From positions 186,001 to 250,000 of the forward strand of contig CAVUAN010000016.1 of NCBI GenBank assembly GCA_963739435.1: a DNA stretch of 64,000 nucleotides, read 5' to 3'. This document shows, in pieces, positions 35,738 to 43,325 of this stretch. The position numbers and the translations under genes are program-made. The number at the start of each line of letters is the position of its first letter. Position 1 is the stretch's first letter. The notes under the pieces are model-generated. The model saw only the letters and a list, made by a program, of their open reading frames with translations. It had not been told where the DNA came from and did not search any database. The stretch comes from CAVUAN01 sp963739435 (lineage in GTDB: Bacteria > Acidobacteriota > Thermoanaerobaculia > UBA5066 > Gp7-AA6).

Positions 35738-36541
35738 ATGTCATCGAGATTCACGAAGGTTTCCGCCATTCTGGTGGGGTTGCTCGTCGCCATGGCGGGC
35801 GTCGTTTCCGCGCAGCAGCCGAGCTCCACAACTACCACGCAGAAGGGCGCCGCCCAGACGTCTACGTCCAGCCAGAGCCTCTCCGGCACGATTGTCTACG
35901 TGGACGGCAACAGGGTCACCGTTAGGAACGCCGCCGGCAATACAGCGGAGTACACGGTTCCGGATGGTTTCAAGTTCCAGATGGACGGCAAGGACATCGG
36001 GGTCGCCGACCTGAAGCCCGGCATGAAGGTCTCGGCCACGGTCACGACTACGGTCACGACGACGCCCGTGACGGTCACCGAGGTCCGCAAGGGCACGATC
36101 CTCAACGTCACAGGCTCAACGGTCATCGTCCGCGGCCCTGCAGGAGTCCGGAAGTTCACGCAGGCAGACCTCGACAAGAGACACATCAAGCTCATGAAGG
36201 ATGGACAGCCCACCGACATTCAGGGATTCCAGGCGGGTGACCACTTCACAGCCGTGATCGTCACGGACGCGCCGCCCCAGGTCGTCTCGGAGCGTGAGGC
36301 GAAGGCCTACGTGAAGGGCGCCCCGGCACCGGCACCGGCCCCGGCCCCAGCTCCGGCTCCGGCCGCTGCGGCTCCGGCGCCCGCTCCGGCTCCGGCCGCT
36401 GCTCCGGCCCCGGCTCCGGCCCCGGCCAAGAAGAAGCTCCCCAAGACCGGCAGCGATCTCCCGCTCGTCGGCGTCCTGGGTCTGGCTCTCCTGGCCTCGG
36501 CTCTCGGCCTGCGCGCGATCCGGCGTTACCGGACCGTCTAG
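35738..36541 (+). CDS. LPKTG-anchored exported protein, probable sortase substrate
   Basis: 267 residues from ATG 35738 (AAGGAGGAAGG upstream). Order: signal peptide 1-25; Ser/Thr/Gln-rich linker; a beta domain ~48-112 (GTIVYVDGNRVTVRNAAG, PDGFKFQMDGKDI, DLKPGMKVSATV) resembling DUF5666-type domains; a second, similar beta unit ~118-178; a Pro-Ala linker 195-230; sorting signal LPKTG at 234-238; a hydrophobic helix 241-258; and a basic tail IRRYRTV. This is a complete cell-wall-sorting signal. It follows the sortase by 122 bp and ends with its own strong terminator, so it can be expressed independently and probably at high level. Confidence 0.9.
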   Translation: MSSRFTKVSAILVGLLVAMAGVVSAQQPSSTTTTQKGAAQTSTSSQSLSGTIVYVDGNRVTVRNAAGNTAEYTVPDGFKFQMDGKDIGVADLKPGMKVSATVTTTVTTTPVTVTEVRKGTILNVTGSTVIVRGPAGVRKFTQADLDKRHIKLMKDGQPTDIQGFQAGDHFTAVIVTDAPPQVVSEREAKAYVKGAPAPAPAPAPAPAPAAAAPAPAPAPAAAPAPAPAPAKKKLPKTGSDLPLVGVLGLALLASALGLRAIRRYRTV

Positions 36542-36566
36542 CTCAGCTCAGGAATCGCGATACTCA

Positions 36567-36597
36567 GGGCCCGCCTTCCGGCGGGCCCTTTCTTTTT
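36567..36597 (+). terminator. Strong intrinsic terminator of the LPKTG gene
   Basis: Stem GGGCCCGCC (36567-36575), loop TTCC, stem GGCGGGCCC (36580-36588), then TTTCTTTTT. This is the clearest Rho-independent terminator in the window, ending one base before the stop of the facing gene at 36598. Confidence 0.88.
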
Positions 36598-37185
36598 CTA
36601 GGGCTTTTCCACCTTCACGTTGATCAGATCGATCGGGCGCGAGGAGTAATTCTCGATCTCGACGCTATTGGTCTTCTGGTTGTAGGTGACCAGGGCTGCC
36701 CCGGCCAGCTCTCCCTTGCCCTTGCCCTCGGCGTCGAATCGGATGTCGACGATCGTGAAGTCGTACTTGAGCGAGCGCGTGTTCTGCGTGACCTCGCCAA
36801 AGGCGATGGGCCGGTCGGTCGCGAGTATGACCTGGCGCGTGCCGTCGTCCCGTTGGACGTCGCGCGCGTAGGAGAGATCCCATCCCACCGTGTTGGGCAA
36901 CTTGATGTACCCCACCCGCGGCCTGATCTTCTGGACCGCCGACAAGAGAGCGTCCGAGCCCTTGTCGATCAGCGTGCCGCGGAGCATCTCCCGCTCGGCA
37001 TCCGTCGACCACCGCTCGATCACGATATTGACGAAGCCGGAGTTTCCGGTTCGCCCCGAGCCGCTCTGGTTGACTGCGACACAGGTGAACCGCGCGATAG
37101 TTTTCGCTTTTGCCGCGTCGGCCACGCCGGCCTGGAGCAGGAGGAGACAGACAGCCAGGACGCACGTGATACCTCGAATCTTCAT
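36598..37185 (-). CDS. Secreted protein, third member of the paralogous family
   Basis: 195 residues with a signal peptide ending AGVADAAK. Shares with 21871-22443 the run IERWSTDAEREMLRGTL (cf. VQNWTTDGEAQALRMAL), VGYIKLPNTVGWDLSYARDV, QVILATDRPIAF, YDFTIVDIRFDAEGKGKGE and a C-terminal PIDLINVKVEK. No named domain. It sits 23 bp beyond the start of nothing else on its strand; the MscS gene at 37209 lies upstream in the same orientation, so they may be co-transcribed. Confidence 0.76.
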   Translation of the reverse strand: MKIRGITCVLAVCLLLLQAGVADAAKAKTIARFTCVAVNQSGSGRTGNSGFVNIVIERWSTDAEREMLRGTLIDKGSDALLSAVQKIRPRVGYIKLPNTVGWDLSYARDVQRDDGTRQVILATDRPIAFGEVTQNTRSLKYDFTIVDIRFDAEGKGKGELAGAALVTYNQKTNSVEIENYSSRPIDLINVKVEKP

Positions 37186-37208
37186 GGGAGCCTCCTCCCG
37201 AAAGTCTA

Positions 37209-38873
37209 TTACGTGCGAGGAGTGTCGGGCCTATTTGCCGGCGGCTCTTCCCACGCGCCGAGGGCTCGGTCCTTCCCGAGGTAGGACGTCTGCGAGGGGA
37301 ACGCGATGTCGGTCCCGGACTTCTCGACGAGACTCATGATCTTCAAGTGGAGCTCCTCCTGCGCCGCCAGGAAGTCGACCCAGGTCGGGACGCGCACATA
37401 AGCAAAGACCTCGATGTCGAGCGAGTAGGCGCCAAAGCGGATGAAGCGCACGCGGGCGGTCTCTGGCTCCACACGCGGATCCGCGGCCAGCATCCCGCGC
37501 AGATCTCCCAGCACTCTCTGCATCTGGTCGGTGGACGTCTCGTAGCGCAGGCCCAGGATGGGATGAAACCAGAACTTGTCCCGCCGCGAGAGGTTCTCGA
37601 TCTTCTCGGTTGCGAGCTGACCATTCGGGATGTGGACCAGCGTCCGGTCGAGAGTCCGAAGGCGCGTGGCGTAGAGCGTGATGTCTTCGACCTCACCCTG
37701 GAAGGGGCCGATCTTGCAGACGTCGCCGAGCCGCACGACGCGGTCTCCCACCACGAAAAAGCCGCCGAAGACGTTTTCGAGGCTTTTCTGAGCGGCGAAG
37801 GCGAGAGCGATACCGCCGACGCCGATTCCCGCCAGCCAGGCCGTCAGGCTGACGTCGAAGATCTGGAGCACGACGAGCATGGCGACCGTGACCACGAGAA
37901 ACTGCATCAGCCGGCGGCCGAGGCTGAGGACCGTGTAGCGGGAGAGCTGGCTCTTGAATGCGAGCTGCCGCCGGCCCAGCAAGTCGATGACGCGCAGAGC
38001 GAGCCACGAGAGGCCGAAGACGATGAGCATCTCCCGGAGGCGGCTGTACCGGAAGCGGGTCAGAACGGGAATCTGGAGAGTCGAGACGAACCACCAGTGG
38101 AGCAACAGCACCAGGAGGAGGCTGAGCGGGCCTCGCAAGGCCCCCTTCCAGTCGCCGATCCGAGCCGCCCAGCTCCTTCGGCCAGCGGCCAGGCGGAGGA
38201 GGCGAAAGGCCGCGAAGACCACGAGCAGGGAGATCCCCCAGAGCAGCAGGAACGCGAGGAAGAAAGCCAGGAGCTGCCAGAGCGGAAAAGCCCTGACCCT
38301 CACCTGAAGGAAGGCGGGAAGCCGGCTCTCGACCTCGGGCAGCGAGAGAGCCTTGTAGAGCTTCATCGCATTCCGGACGGTGTCGGAGGAGAGGAGCCAT
38401 ACGAGACCATGTTCGGAGCCCTTGTGCACGAGCAGGACATCGACCGGCCCGTCGTCCGTGTCGAGCACTCCCACCTTCTCGACGTCGGGCGGGAGACCGT
38501 CGTCGAGCTTGCCCTGCGGAAGCTGGCTGATCTTCGTCACGTCGCCCGAGAAGCGCCGGTCGAGAACGAACTTGACCTGCTTGACGATCTCTTCGGGCGA
38601 TTCCTTCGAGGTCACCCTTGTCAATTGCAGGAAATCCGCCGCGACGAGGAACGAGTCGGATTGGGCGGCCTTGAGAAAGCCGAGGAAGGAACCGCGCGGC
38701 GTGTCCCGGCCGAGCGGGTCGGCCGGCGCCGCCTCCGCCGGAGTAGGAGTCGGCCCGAACGAGGGCAGCGACGGCATCTGCGCCGCCGCGCCCGCCGCGC
38801 AAAGCCAGCCGGCTACGATGACCGTAGCAATGGGCCCGACTCTTGCAGGGACTCTGCCGATCGAAGAAACCAA
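37209..38873 (-). CDS. Mechanosensitive channel, MscS family, with periplasmic N-terminal domain
   Basis: 554 residues. Signal-like N-terminus, a periplasmic domain to ~residue 195, then about five transmembrane helices; the pore-lining TM3 equivalent is AWLAGIGVGGIALAFAAQKSLENVFGGFFV with the family's Gly/Ala pattern, followed by the beta domain GDRVVRLGDVCKIGPFQGEVEDITLYATRL and the C-terminal alpha/beta domain. Opens on membrane tension to release solutes during osmotic downshock. The periplasmic extension is typical of larger MscS homologues. Start by first ATG; ribosome site not obvious. Confidence 0.9.
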   Translation of the reverse strand: MVSSIGRVPARVGPIATVIVAGWLCAAGAAAQMPSLPSFGPTPTPAEAAPADPLGRDTPRGSFLGFLKAAQSDSFLVAADFLQLTRVTSKESPEEIVKQVKFVLDRRFSGDVTKISQLPQGKLDDGLPPDVEKVGVLDTDDGPVDVLLVHKGSEHGLVWLLSSDTVRNAMKLYKALSLPEVESRLPAFLQVRVRAFPLWQLLAFFLAFLLLWGISLLVVFAAFRLLRLAAGRRSWAARIGDWKGALRGPLSLLLVLLLHWWFVSTLQIPVLTRFRYSRLREMLIVFGLSWLALRVIDLLGRRQLAFKSQLSRYTVLSLGRRLMQFLVVTVAMLVVLQIFDVSLTAWLAGIGVGGIALAFAAQKSLENVFGGFFVVGDRVVRLGDVCKIGPFQGEVEDITLYATRLRTLDRTLVHIPNGQLATEKIENLSRRDKFWFHPILGLRYETSTDQMQRVLGDLRGMLAADPRVEPETARVRFIRFGAYSLDIEVFAYVRVPTWVDFLAAQEELHLKIMSLVEKSGTDIAFPSQTSYLGKDRALGAWEEPPANRPDTPRT

Positions 38874-38926
38874 GGGAGCGCCAGTCTACGACAGCCTTAC
38901 GATCATGTCGGACAAGGAGTAGAACC

Positions 38927-39691
38927 GTGAAATTTTCCCGATTGGCATCGATGCTTTTTGTCGGGGCCGTGCTCACGTGCGTCGCCATTCCCGCGCTGGC
39001 ACAGGACCCCTGTCCCTGCAAGGACGCACCTCCCCCTCCGCCGCCCCCCTGGTCGGGCAAGGCCGAGCTCGCCTACGCCGGCACGAGCGGCAACACGTCG
39101 ACATCGAGCTTCGGGCTGGGCCTCGACGTCATCTACCGCACAGCCCCCTGGACGGTCGAAGCCACGTTCGCTTTCCTCAGGGCCGAGTCGGACCACGTCG
39201 TCACGGCGGAAGCTCTCGCCGGCATGCTCAAGGGCTCGAGGGACCTGACGAAAGCCATCGACGTCTTCGTGCAGGCCAACTACCAGCGCAACACGTTCTC
39301 GGGCATCGATCACCGCATCGGCGGCTCGGCAGGCGCGGGTTACAAGCTCATCGACCAGCCCGACATCCTCCTGCGTCCCGAGGCATCGTTCGGCTACACG
39401 AACGAGGCGCGCACGGACGACACGACCTTCAACTATGCGACGGCGGCCGCTGCTCTCAAATTCGTCTGGAAGTTCTCGAAGTCCGCCGATTTCACGGAAG
39501 AGGCTTCGTGGACCGAAGACCTCTCGGACACGCAGCACTGGATCTTCCGGAATCTGACCTCCATCTCCGCATCGCTGACGAACGTCCTCTCGCTCAAAGT
39601 CGGCTGGGGTCTCGCGTACTCCAACCAGCCTGTGCCGGGCTTCGGCAAGACCGACACCGTCACCTCCGCCGCTGTCGTCGCGAAGTTCTAG
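38927..39691 (+). CDS. DUF481 (YdiY-like) outer-membrane protein
   Basis: 254 residues from GTG 38927, supported by AAGGAG 8 nt upstream; the longer frame has no signal peptide. The signal peptide ends IPALAQDP, followed by CPCKDAPPPPPPPWSG and a barrel: KAELAYAGTSGNTSTSSFGLGLDV, VDVFVQANYQRNTFSGIDHRIGGSAG split over strands, and terminal VTSAAVVAKF. SGNT...S is characteristic of DUF481 (PF04338). A Cys-Pro-Cys at the mature N-terminus is unusual. Divergent from mscS. Confidence 0.82.
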   Translation: MKFSRLASMLFVGAVLTCVAIPALAQDPCPCKDAPPPPPPPWSGKAELAYAGTSGNTSTSSFGLGLDVIYRTAPWTVEATFAFLRAESDHVVTAEALAGMLKGSRDLTKAIDVFVQANYQRNTFSGIDHRIGGSAGAGYKLIDQPDILLRPEASFGYTNEARTDDTTFNYATAAAALKFVWKFSKSADFTEEASWTEDLSDTQHWIFRNLTSISASLTNVLSLKVGWGLAYSNQPVPGFGKTDTVTSAAVVAKF

Positions 39692-39694
39692 GTC

Positions 39695-40894
39695 CTAGCC
39701 GGACAGCGGCACGTCGATCTCGACGGTCTGGCTCTCGTCGACGCCTGGCACGCCGAAGCCGAAGAGGCGGCGAAACTCGCGCTTGAAGCCGTCGAGATCC
39801 GCCACGGCTGTCAGGGTCTCGGGCGTGACCTCGTTCCATCCTTTCGTGACGACGCTCTGCACGTCGTCGCGCATCTCCCAGTCGTCCATGCGGATACGCC
39901 CCTCGGCATCGACGGAAGGCGTCCTGCCGGGGCCCGCGTGCACCTTCATGAGACGGAGGATCTGGTCGATCGGCCGCTCGAGCAGGCCCTTCTTTTCGAG
40001 GACCGGAGCGATCAGGGCGAGATAGAGAGGCACTCCGGGAATGGCCGAAGAGGCCTGGGTCACGACGGCCGCATTGACCGACGTCCAGGCGTGTCCTCCC
40101 ACGGCCCCGGCGAGGCGGGAGTCGAGGGCCCGCACGGTCTTCTCGAGATCCGCCTTGGCCTGGCCGATTGTCCCGGTGCGGTAGATCGGCCACGTGATCG
40201 ACGGCCCGATGTAGCTGTAAGCCAGCACCCGCGCGCCGCGGGCGAGCAGCTTCGCCTCGAGCAACGCCTCGACCCACCGCCTCAGGTCGTCGCCCCCCAT
40301 CACCGCGACGGTGTCCGCGATCTCCTCGGGCGCCGCGGGCTCGAGCGTGATGGAAGAGAGCCGCTCCTTGTCGAGGTCGATCGTGCGCGTCGTGTAGGGC
40401 TGCCCGACGGGCTTCAAGGACGATCGGATCGTGCGGCCGTCGTCGGGATGCACGCGCACGGGCGAGGCGAGGCTGTAAACCACGAGGTCGAGCGGCCCGA
40501 GATCCCGGCGGGTTCGCTCGATCGCCTCCTGACGGACGGCGTTCGAGAACGCGTCGCCGTTGATCGCGCCGGCCCGCAGCCCCTCGGCCCGTGCGAGGCG
40601 CAGGACCGCCGCGGCGTTGTAGTAGCCCGCGGTCGCGGTCTTCTTGTCGGAGGGCGGCCGCTCGAGAAACACGCCGAGTGTTCCCATACGGTTGGCGAAA
40701 GCCGCCGTTATCCAGGACGCCAGGCCATAGCCCGTGGACGCGCCGATGATCAGCGCGTTGCCGCCTCCGGCAGATGGCGGCGCCTCGGCCTGCGCCCGGC
40801 GCACCTGCAGAGCGACGGCCTCGGCGCATCCGGCCGGGTGAGCGTTGATGCAGATGAAACCCCGGAGGCGCGGCGAGACGATTTCGAGCGGCAT
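39695..40894 (-). CDS. fabV: Trans-2-enoyl-ACP/CoA reductase FabV
   Basis: 399 residues, the usual FabV length. It reduces the enoyl intermediate in the last step of fatty-acid elongation with NADH. Seen: NAD-binding ALIIGASTGYGLAS (Gly51-Ala-Ser53), SLASPVR, the FabV active site Tyr238-x8-Lys247 in WPIYRTGTIGQAKADL, and C-terminal MDDWEMRDDVQ. FabV is intrinsically triclosan-resistant and found in proteobacteria and some acidobacteria; it is typically the only enoyl reductase. Single gene, facing DUF481 across 3 bp. Confidence 0.95.
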   Translation of the reverse strand: MPLEIVSPRLRGFICINAHPAGCAEAVALQVRRAQAEAPPSAGGGNALIIGASTGYGLASWITAAFANRMGTLGVFLERPPSDKKTATAGYYNAAAVLRLARAEGLRAGAINGDAFSNAVRQEAIERTRRDLGPLDLVVYSLASPVRVHPDDGRTIRSSLKPVGQPYTTRTIDLDKERLSSITLEPAAPEEIADTVAVMGGDDLRRWVEALLEAKLLARGARVLAYSYIGPSITWPIYRTGTIGQAKADLEKTVRALDSRLAGAVGGHAWTSVNAAVVTQASSAIPGVPLYLALIAPVLEKKGLLERPIDQILRLMKVHAGPGRTPSVDAEGRIRMDDWEMRDDVQSVVTKGWNEVTPETLTAVADLDGFKREFRRLFGFGVPGVDESQTVEIDVPLSG

Positions 40895-40909
40895 GGGCCC
40901 TCCGATTTC

Positions 40910-41236
40910 CTAGCTCGATTTCCCGGCGGGAGCCGCGGCCCGCGCAGCCTTCTGGGCCTCGGCCAGGGCGCGCCGCTTTCGGCCGCCCGACGCGGCAAAG
41001 ATGCCGACGACCAGTCCCATTGCCGCGCCGATTGCCGCGCCGATCGCCTGGCTCTTGATCAAGCGGTCCGTGGTGTAGCGGATGACTTGCGGCACGTTGA
41101 CGATCGCCTGCACCTGTCCGCCCTTCTGGAGGTCGCCGGGCTCGTTGTACCAGGAGAGTGCCGCCGGAACGATGAACGACGCTGCAGCGGCTCCGAGAAG
41201 CGCGCCGAGGAGAAGAAAGATGAGCACGGTTTTCAT
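40910..41236 (-). CDS. Small membrane protein, two TM
   Basis: 108 residues: an N-terminal helix (LIFLLLGALLGAAAASFIVPAAL), a loop with VQAIVNVPQVIRYTTDRLI, and a Gly/Ala helix (AIGAAIGAAMGLVVGIFAAS), then a basic, Ala/Lys-rich tail. No family recognised. It sits 15 bp upstream of fabV on the same strand. Confidence 0.6.
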   Translation of the reverse strand: MKTVLIFLLLGALLGAAAASFIVPAALSWYNEPGDLQKGGQVQAIVNVPQVIRYTTDRLIKSQAIGAAIGAAMGLVVGIFAASGGRKRRALAEAQKAARAAAPAGKSS

Positions 41237-41249
41237 GGAAGCCTCCGTG

Positions 41250-41287
41250 ACCGAAAAACAAAGGGCCCGCGCCGGAACGCGGGCCCT
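41250..41287 (-). terminator. Intrinsic terminator of the helical lipoprotein gene
   Basis: Stem AGGGCCCGCG (41262-41271) / CGCGGGCCCT (41278-41287) with loop CCGGAA; on the minus strand the hairpin is followed by TTTGTTTTTCGG. It separates the lipoprotein from the small membrane protein gene at 41236. Confidence 0.85.
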
Positions 41288-41308
41288 CGAGAGAACGGGA
41301 TTCCGAAG

Positions 41309-41896
41309 TTACTTGGCCGGGGCCGGCTCGGCCGGCATGCCGAGCATGCCCATGATTTCCTGGACTTTGCCCTTCAGCTCGCTGCCCTTCTGGATGGCCT
41401 CAGTGAGGCCGCCAGCCGCGGCAGCCGCGGTCGCCTGACCCCACGCGGCCGTCACGCCATCGAGACTCGCCTTCGCGCTATCCAGCTTGGCCTTGTCCAT
41501 GCCCTTGGGGAGCTTCTTCATGGCCGTGAGCTCGCCAATGCGCGCGGTGATCGCGCCGACCGAGGCAGTCATGTCCTTGGAGATGCCCTCCCACGCCTTC
41601 GTCAACTCTTCCTTCTTCGCCTTGGCCGCGGCCACGACTTCGCTCGCCTTGGCCGGGATGTCCTTGGCCGCCTCGATCGTGCCGGCATAGTCGCCCTTGC
41701 CGAACTTGTCCTTGGCGCCGGCCAGAGCGTCTGTCAGGGACTTCATCTGTTCCGGAACCAGCTTCTCCGCCACCGGACGGGCGGCGTCGACAGCCTGCTC
41801 CGCCGTTTTGAGCGACGCCTCGGCAGGCGCTTTCGAACAGGCCACCATCAGCGCCAGCGGCGCCAGAATCGCAAAGAGCTTCACGTACCTTTTCAC
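41309..41896 (-). CDS. Helical lipoprotein of unknown function
   Basis: 195 residues. GTG at 41896 is chosen as start because AGGAGG stands 6 nt upstream; the ATG at 41911 would place that site inside the gene. Lipobox LMVAC. The mature protein is Ala/Lys-rich and almost entirely helical (SLKTAEQAVDAARPVAEKLV, KASEVVAAAKAKKEELTKAWEGI), like short coiled-coil periplasmic proteins. Monocistronic, with its own terminator. Abundant-lipoprotein (Lpp-like) role possible but not supported by a specific motif. Confidence 0.72.
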   Translation of the reverse strand: MKRYVKLFAILAPLALMVACSKAPAEASLKTAEQAVDAARPVAEKLVPEQMKSLTDALAGAKDKFGKGDYAGTIEAAKDIPAKASEVVAAAKAKKEELTKAWEGISKDMTASVGAITARIGELTAMKKLPKGMDKAKLDSAKASLDGVTAAWGQATAAAAAGGLTEAIQKGSELKGKVQEIMGMLGMPAEPAPAK

Positions 41897-41966
41897 GAAC
41901 GTCCTCCTCATGCTTCGAGCATCATTCAGGATTGCCGCGGGAGCGTAGGGAGATTCCGCGGCGGTG

Positions 41967-43325
41967 TCAAGCCCCGCACGGGCTCGGCGCCGAGGATACG
42001 GTCATGTCGGCAAGCCTTTTCTTCAAAGCCGCGATTGTCTTCTCCGATCGCTGGCCCGGTGGAAAGGCTTCGGCCTCGGCGAGCGCCTGCTCGACTGCCT
42101 TCTTTGCCGCTGCCGGGTCGCCTCTGCCGGCCTCAATGTCGGCGCGGGCCAGCCAGATACCGATCTTGCGTGGGCCGTAAGCCAGGGAGAGCGCGCGGTC
42201 TGAGGCCGCGACCGCGTCGTCCCAGCGCTGCATGGCCTTGTACGCCACGGCCAGGCGGGCGGGCGGGTTGTAGTCGTTCGGGAAGTCGCGCTCCGAAGCT
42301 TCGAGCATCGGGATCGCCCGTTCGGCCTCGTTCAACTGGAGATACGCCGTGAACCGGTGGGGGTCGAAAACGGCGCGGGCGTCGGGCGTCTTCGCGCGAG
42401 CAGCCTCGCCTTCGAGGTAACTCGCCTCCTCCTGCAGGATCGCCCGGCGCCCTTCGGCATCCCCGGCGGCCTCCCGCTCGTCGGCGAGCGTCAGGTACAC
42501 CGACGAGATGTCGTCGACGGCCAGGTCCGAGCGCCGTGCCGCCACGACCTCGAGGGCGTCCGCCTTCAAAGCGGCGACGAGGACGGCCCGCTCCGGGTCC
42601 CGCTCGGGGAGCGAGAGCGCGCAGTCGAGGCCGGAGCCCGCCACGCTGGCGGACGAGGACGTTTCCTTCAACTTCGGGTAGGCGTCGCGAGCGGTCTCGG
42701 CGCACAGTCTCGAGCTCCCGATCCGTTGGAGCGCGAAGAGCAGGGACTCGACCGTGCGGGCGTAGCGCGGCCAGCCTGCCGGCGCCTTCGCGAGGGCCTC
42801 GCGGTATTTCTCGACCGCCAGGTCATTCTTGTTCTCGCCGTAGAAGCGGTCGGCCGCCGCCAGCAACTGCTCGACGCCGCGCTCCTTGCCCTCAATCGAG
42901 CGGCGGCCGTCGTCGAGGATCTTCTCGACCTGCTTGACGCTGGCGCCGCCCACGAACCGGAGCGCGACCTTTCCCGTCGCGGAATCGAGCACGTACATCG
43001 ACGGCAACGCCTCGATCGGGTACTTCGCGAGGAACGCAGCGTTGCCCGCCTTCTCGGAGTTGATGGAGAGCCAGACGAACTGTCCGGCGTGCCGCTTGAG
43101 GGAGGCGTCGGTGAAGACGAACGCCCTCATGGAGCGGCACGTGTGTCACCAGGGGGCCCAGGCCTCGACGAAGACCGGCAGCTTCTTGGCCCGAGCCTCT
43201 GCCATCGCCTTCGGATAGTCGTCCTCGATGAACGGAAGCGTCGGTCGGACGTCGGTCCCTGCCGCCGAAAGCGGCGCGGCGAGCGCGATGGCCAGCGCGA
43301 CGAGCGACAGACGGACGGGCCTCAT
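41967..43325 (-). CDS. Thioredoxin-fold/TPR periplasmic protein with in-frame UGA at the first active-site Cys; candidate selenoprotein
   Basis: 452 residues if UGA is read through. From ATG 43325: signal peptide ending PLSAAGTD, then KKLPVFVEAWAPW, UGA at 43148-43146 (residue 60), then HTCRSMRAFVFTDASLKRH. This is a thioredoxin W-x-x-x-C motif with the first Cys codon replaced by UGA (U-H-T-Cys63). Reading continues in the same frame through ALPSMYVLDSATGKVALRFVGG (the cis-Pro region of thioredoxins) and C-terminal TPR-like repeats (RFTAYLQLNEAERAIPMLEASERDFP). Without read-through only a 386-residue fragment from ATG 43130 lacking the redox site would be made. The ATG overlaps the upstream beta-propeller stop (ATGA). 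A sequencing substitution TGC to TGA is the alternative. Confidence 0.7.
43089..43145 (-). promoter_or_regulatory. Candidate bacterial SECIS hairpin downstream of the UGA
   Basis: Starting 5 nt after the UGA, GUGCCGCU pairs perfectly with AGCGGCAC (43140-43133 with 43096-43089). Inside, UGAGGG pairs with CCCUCA, then CGU with ACG and CG with CG, leaving loop UCUUCAC and an unpaired U below the loop. The apical loop begins about 28 nt after the UGA, inside the spacing usual for bacterial SECIS elements. Pairing is by eye; no folding energy was computed. Confidence 0.5.

Noticed and set aside
36311..36430. GCTCCGGCC-type repeats in the LPKTG gene as a CRISPR or tandem DNA repeat
   Set aside because: They are in frame and encode the Pro-Ala stalk of a protein with clear flanking domains; no spacers.
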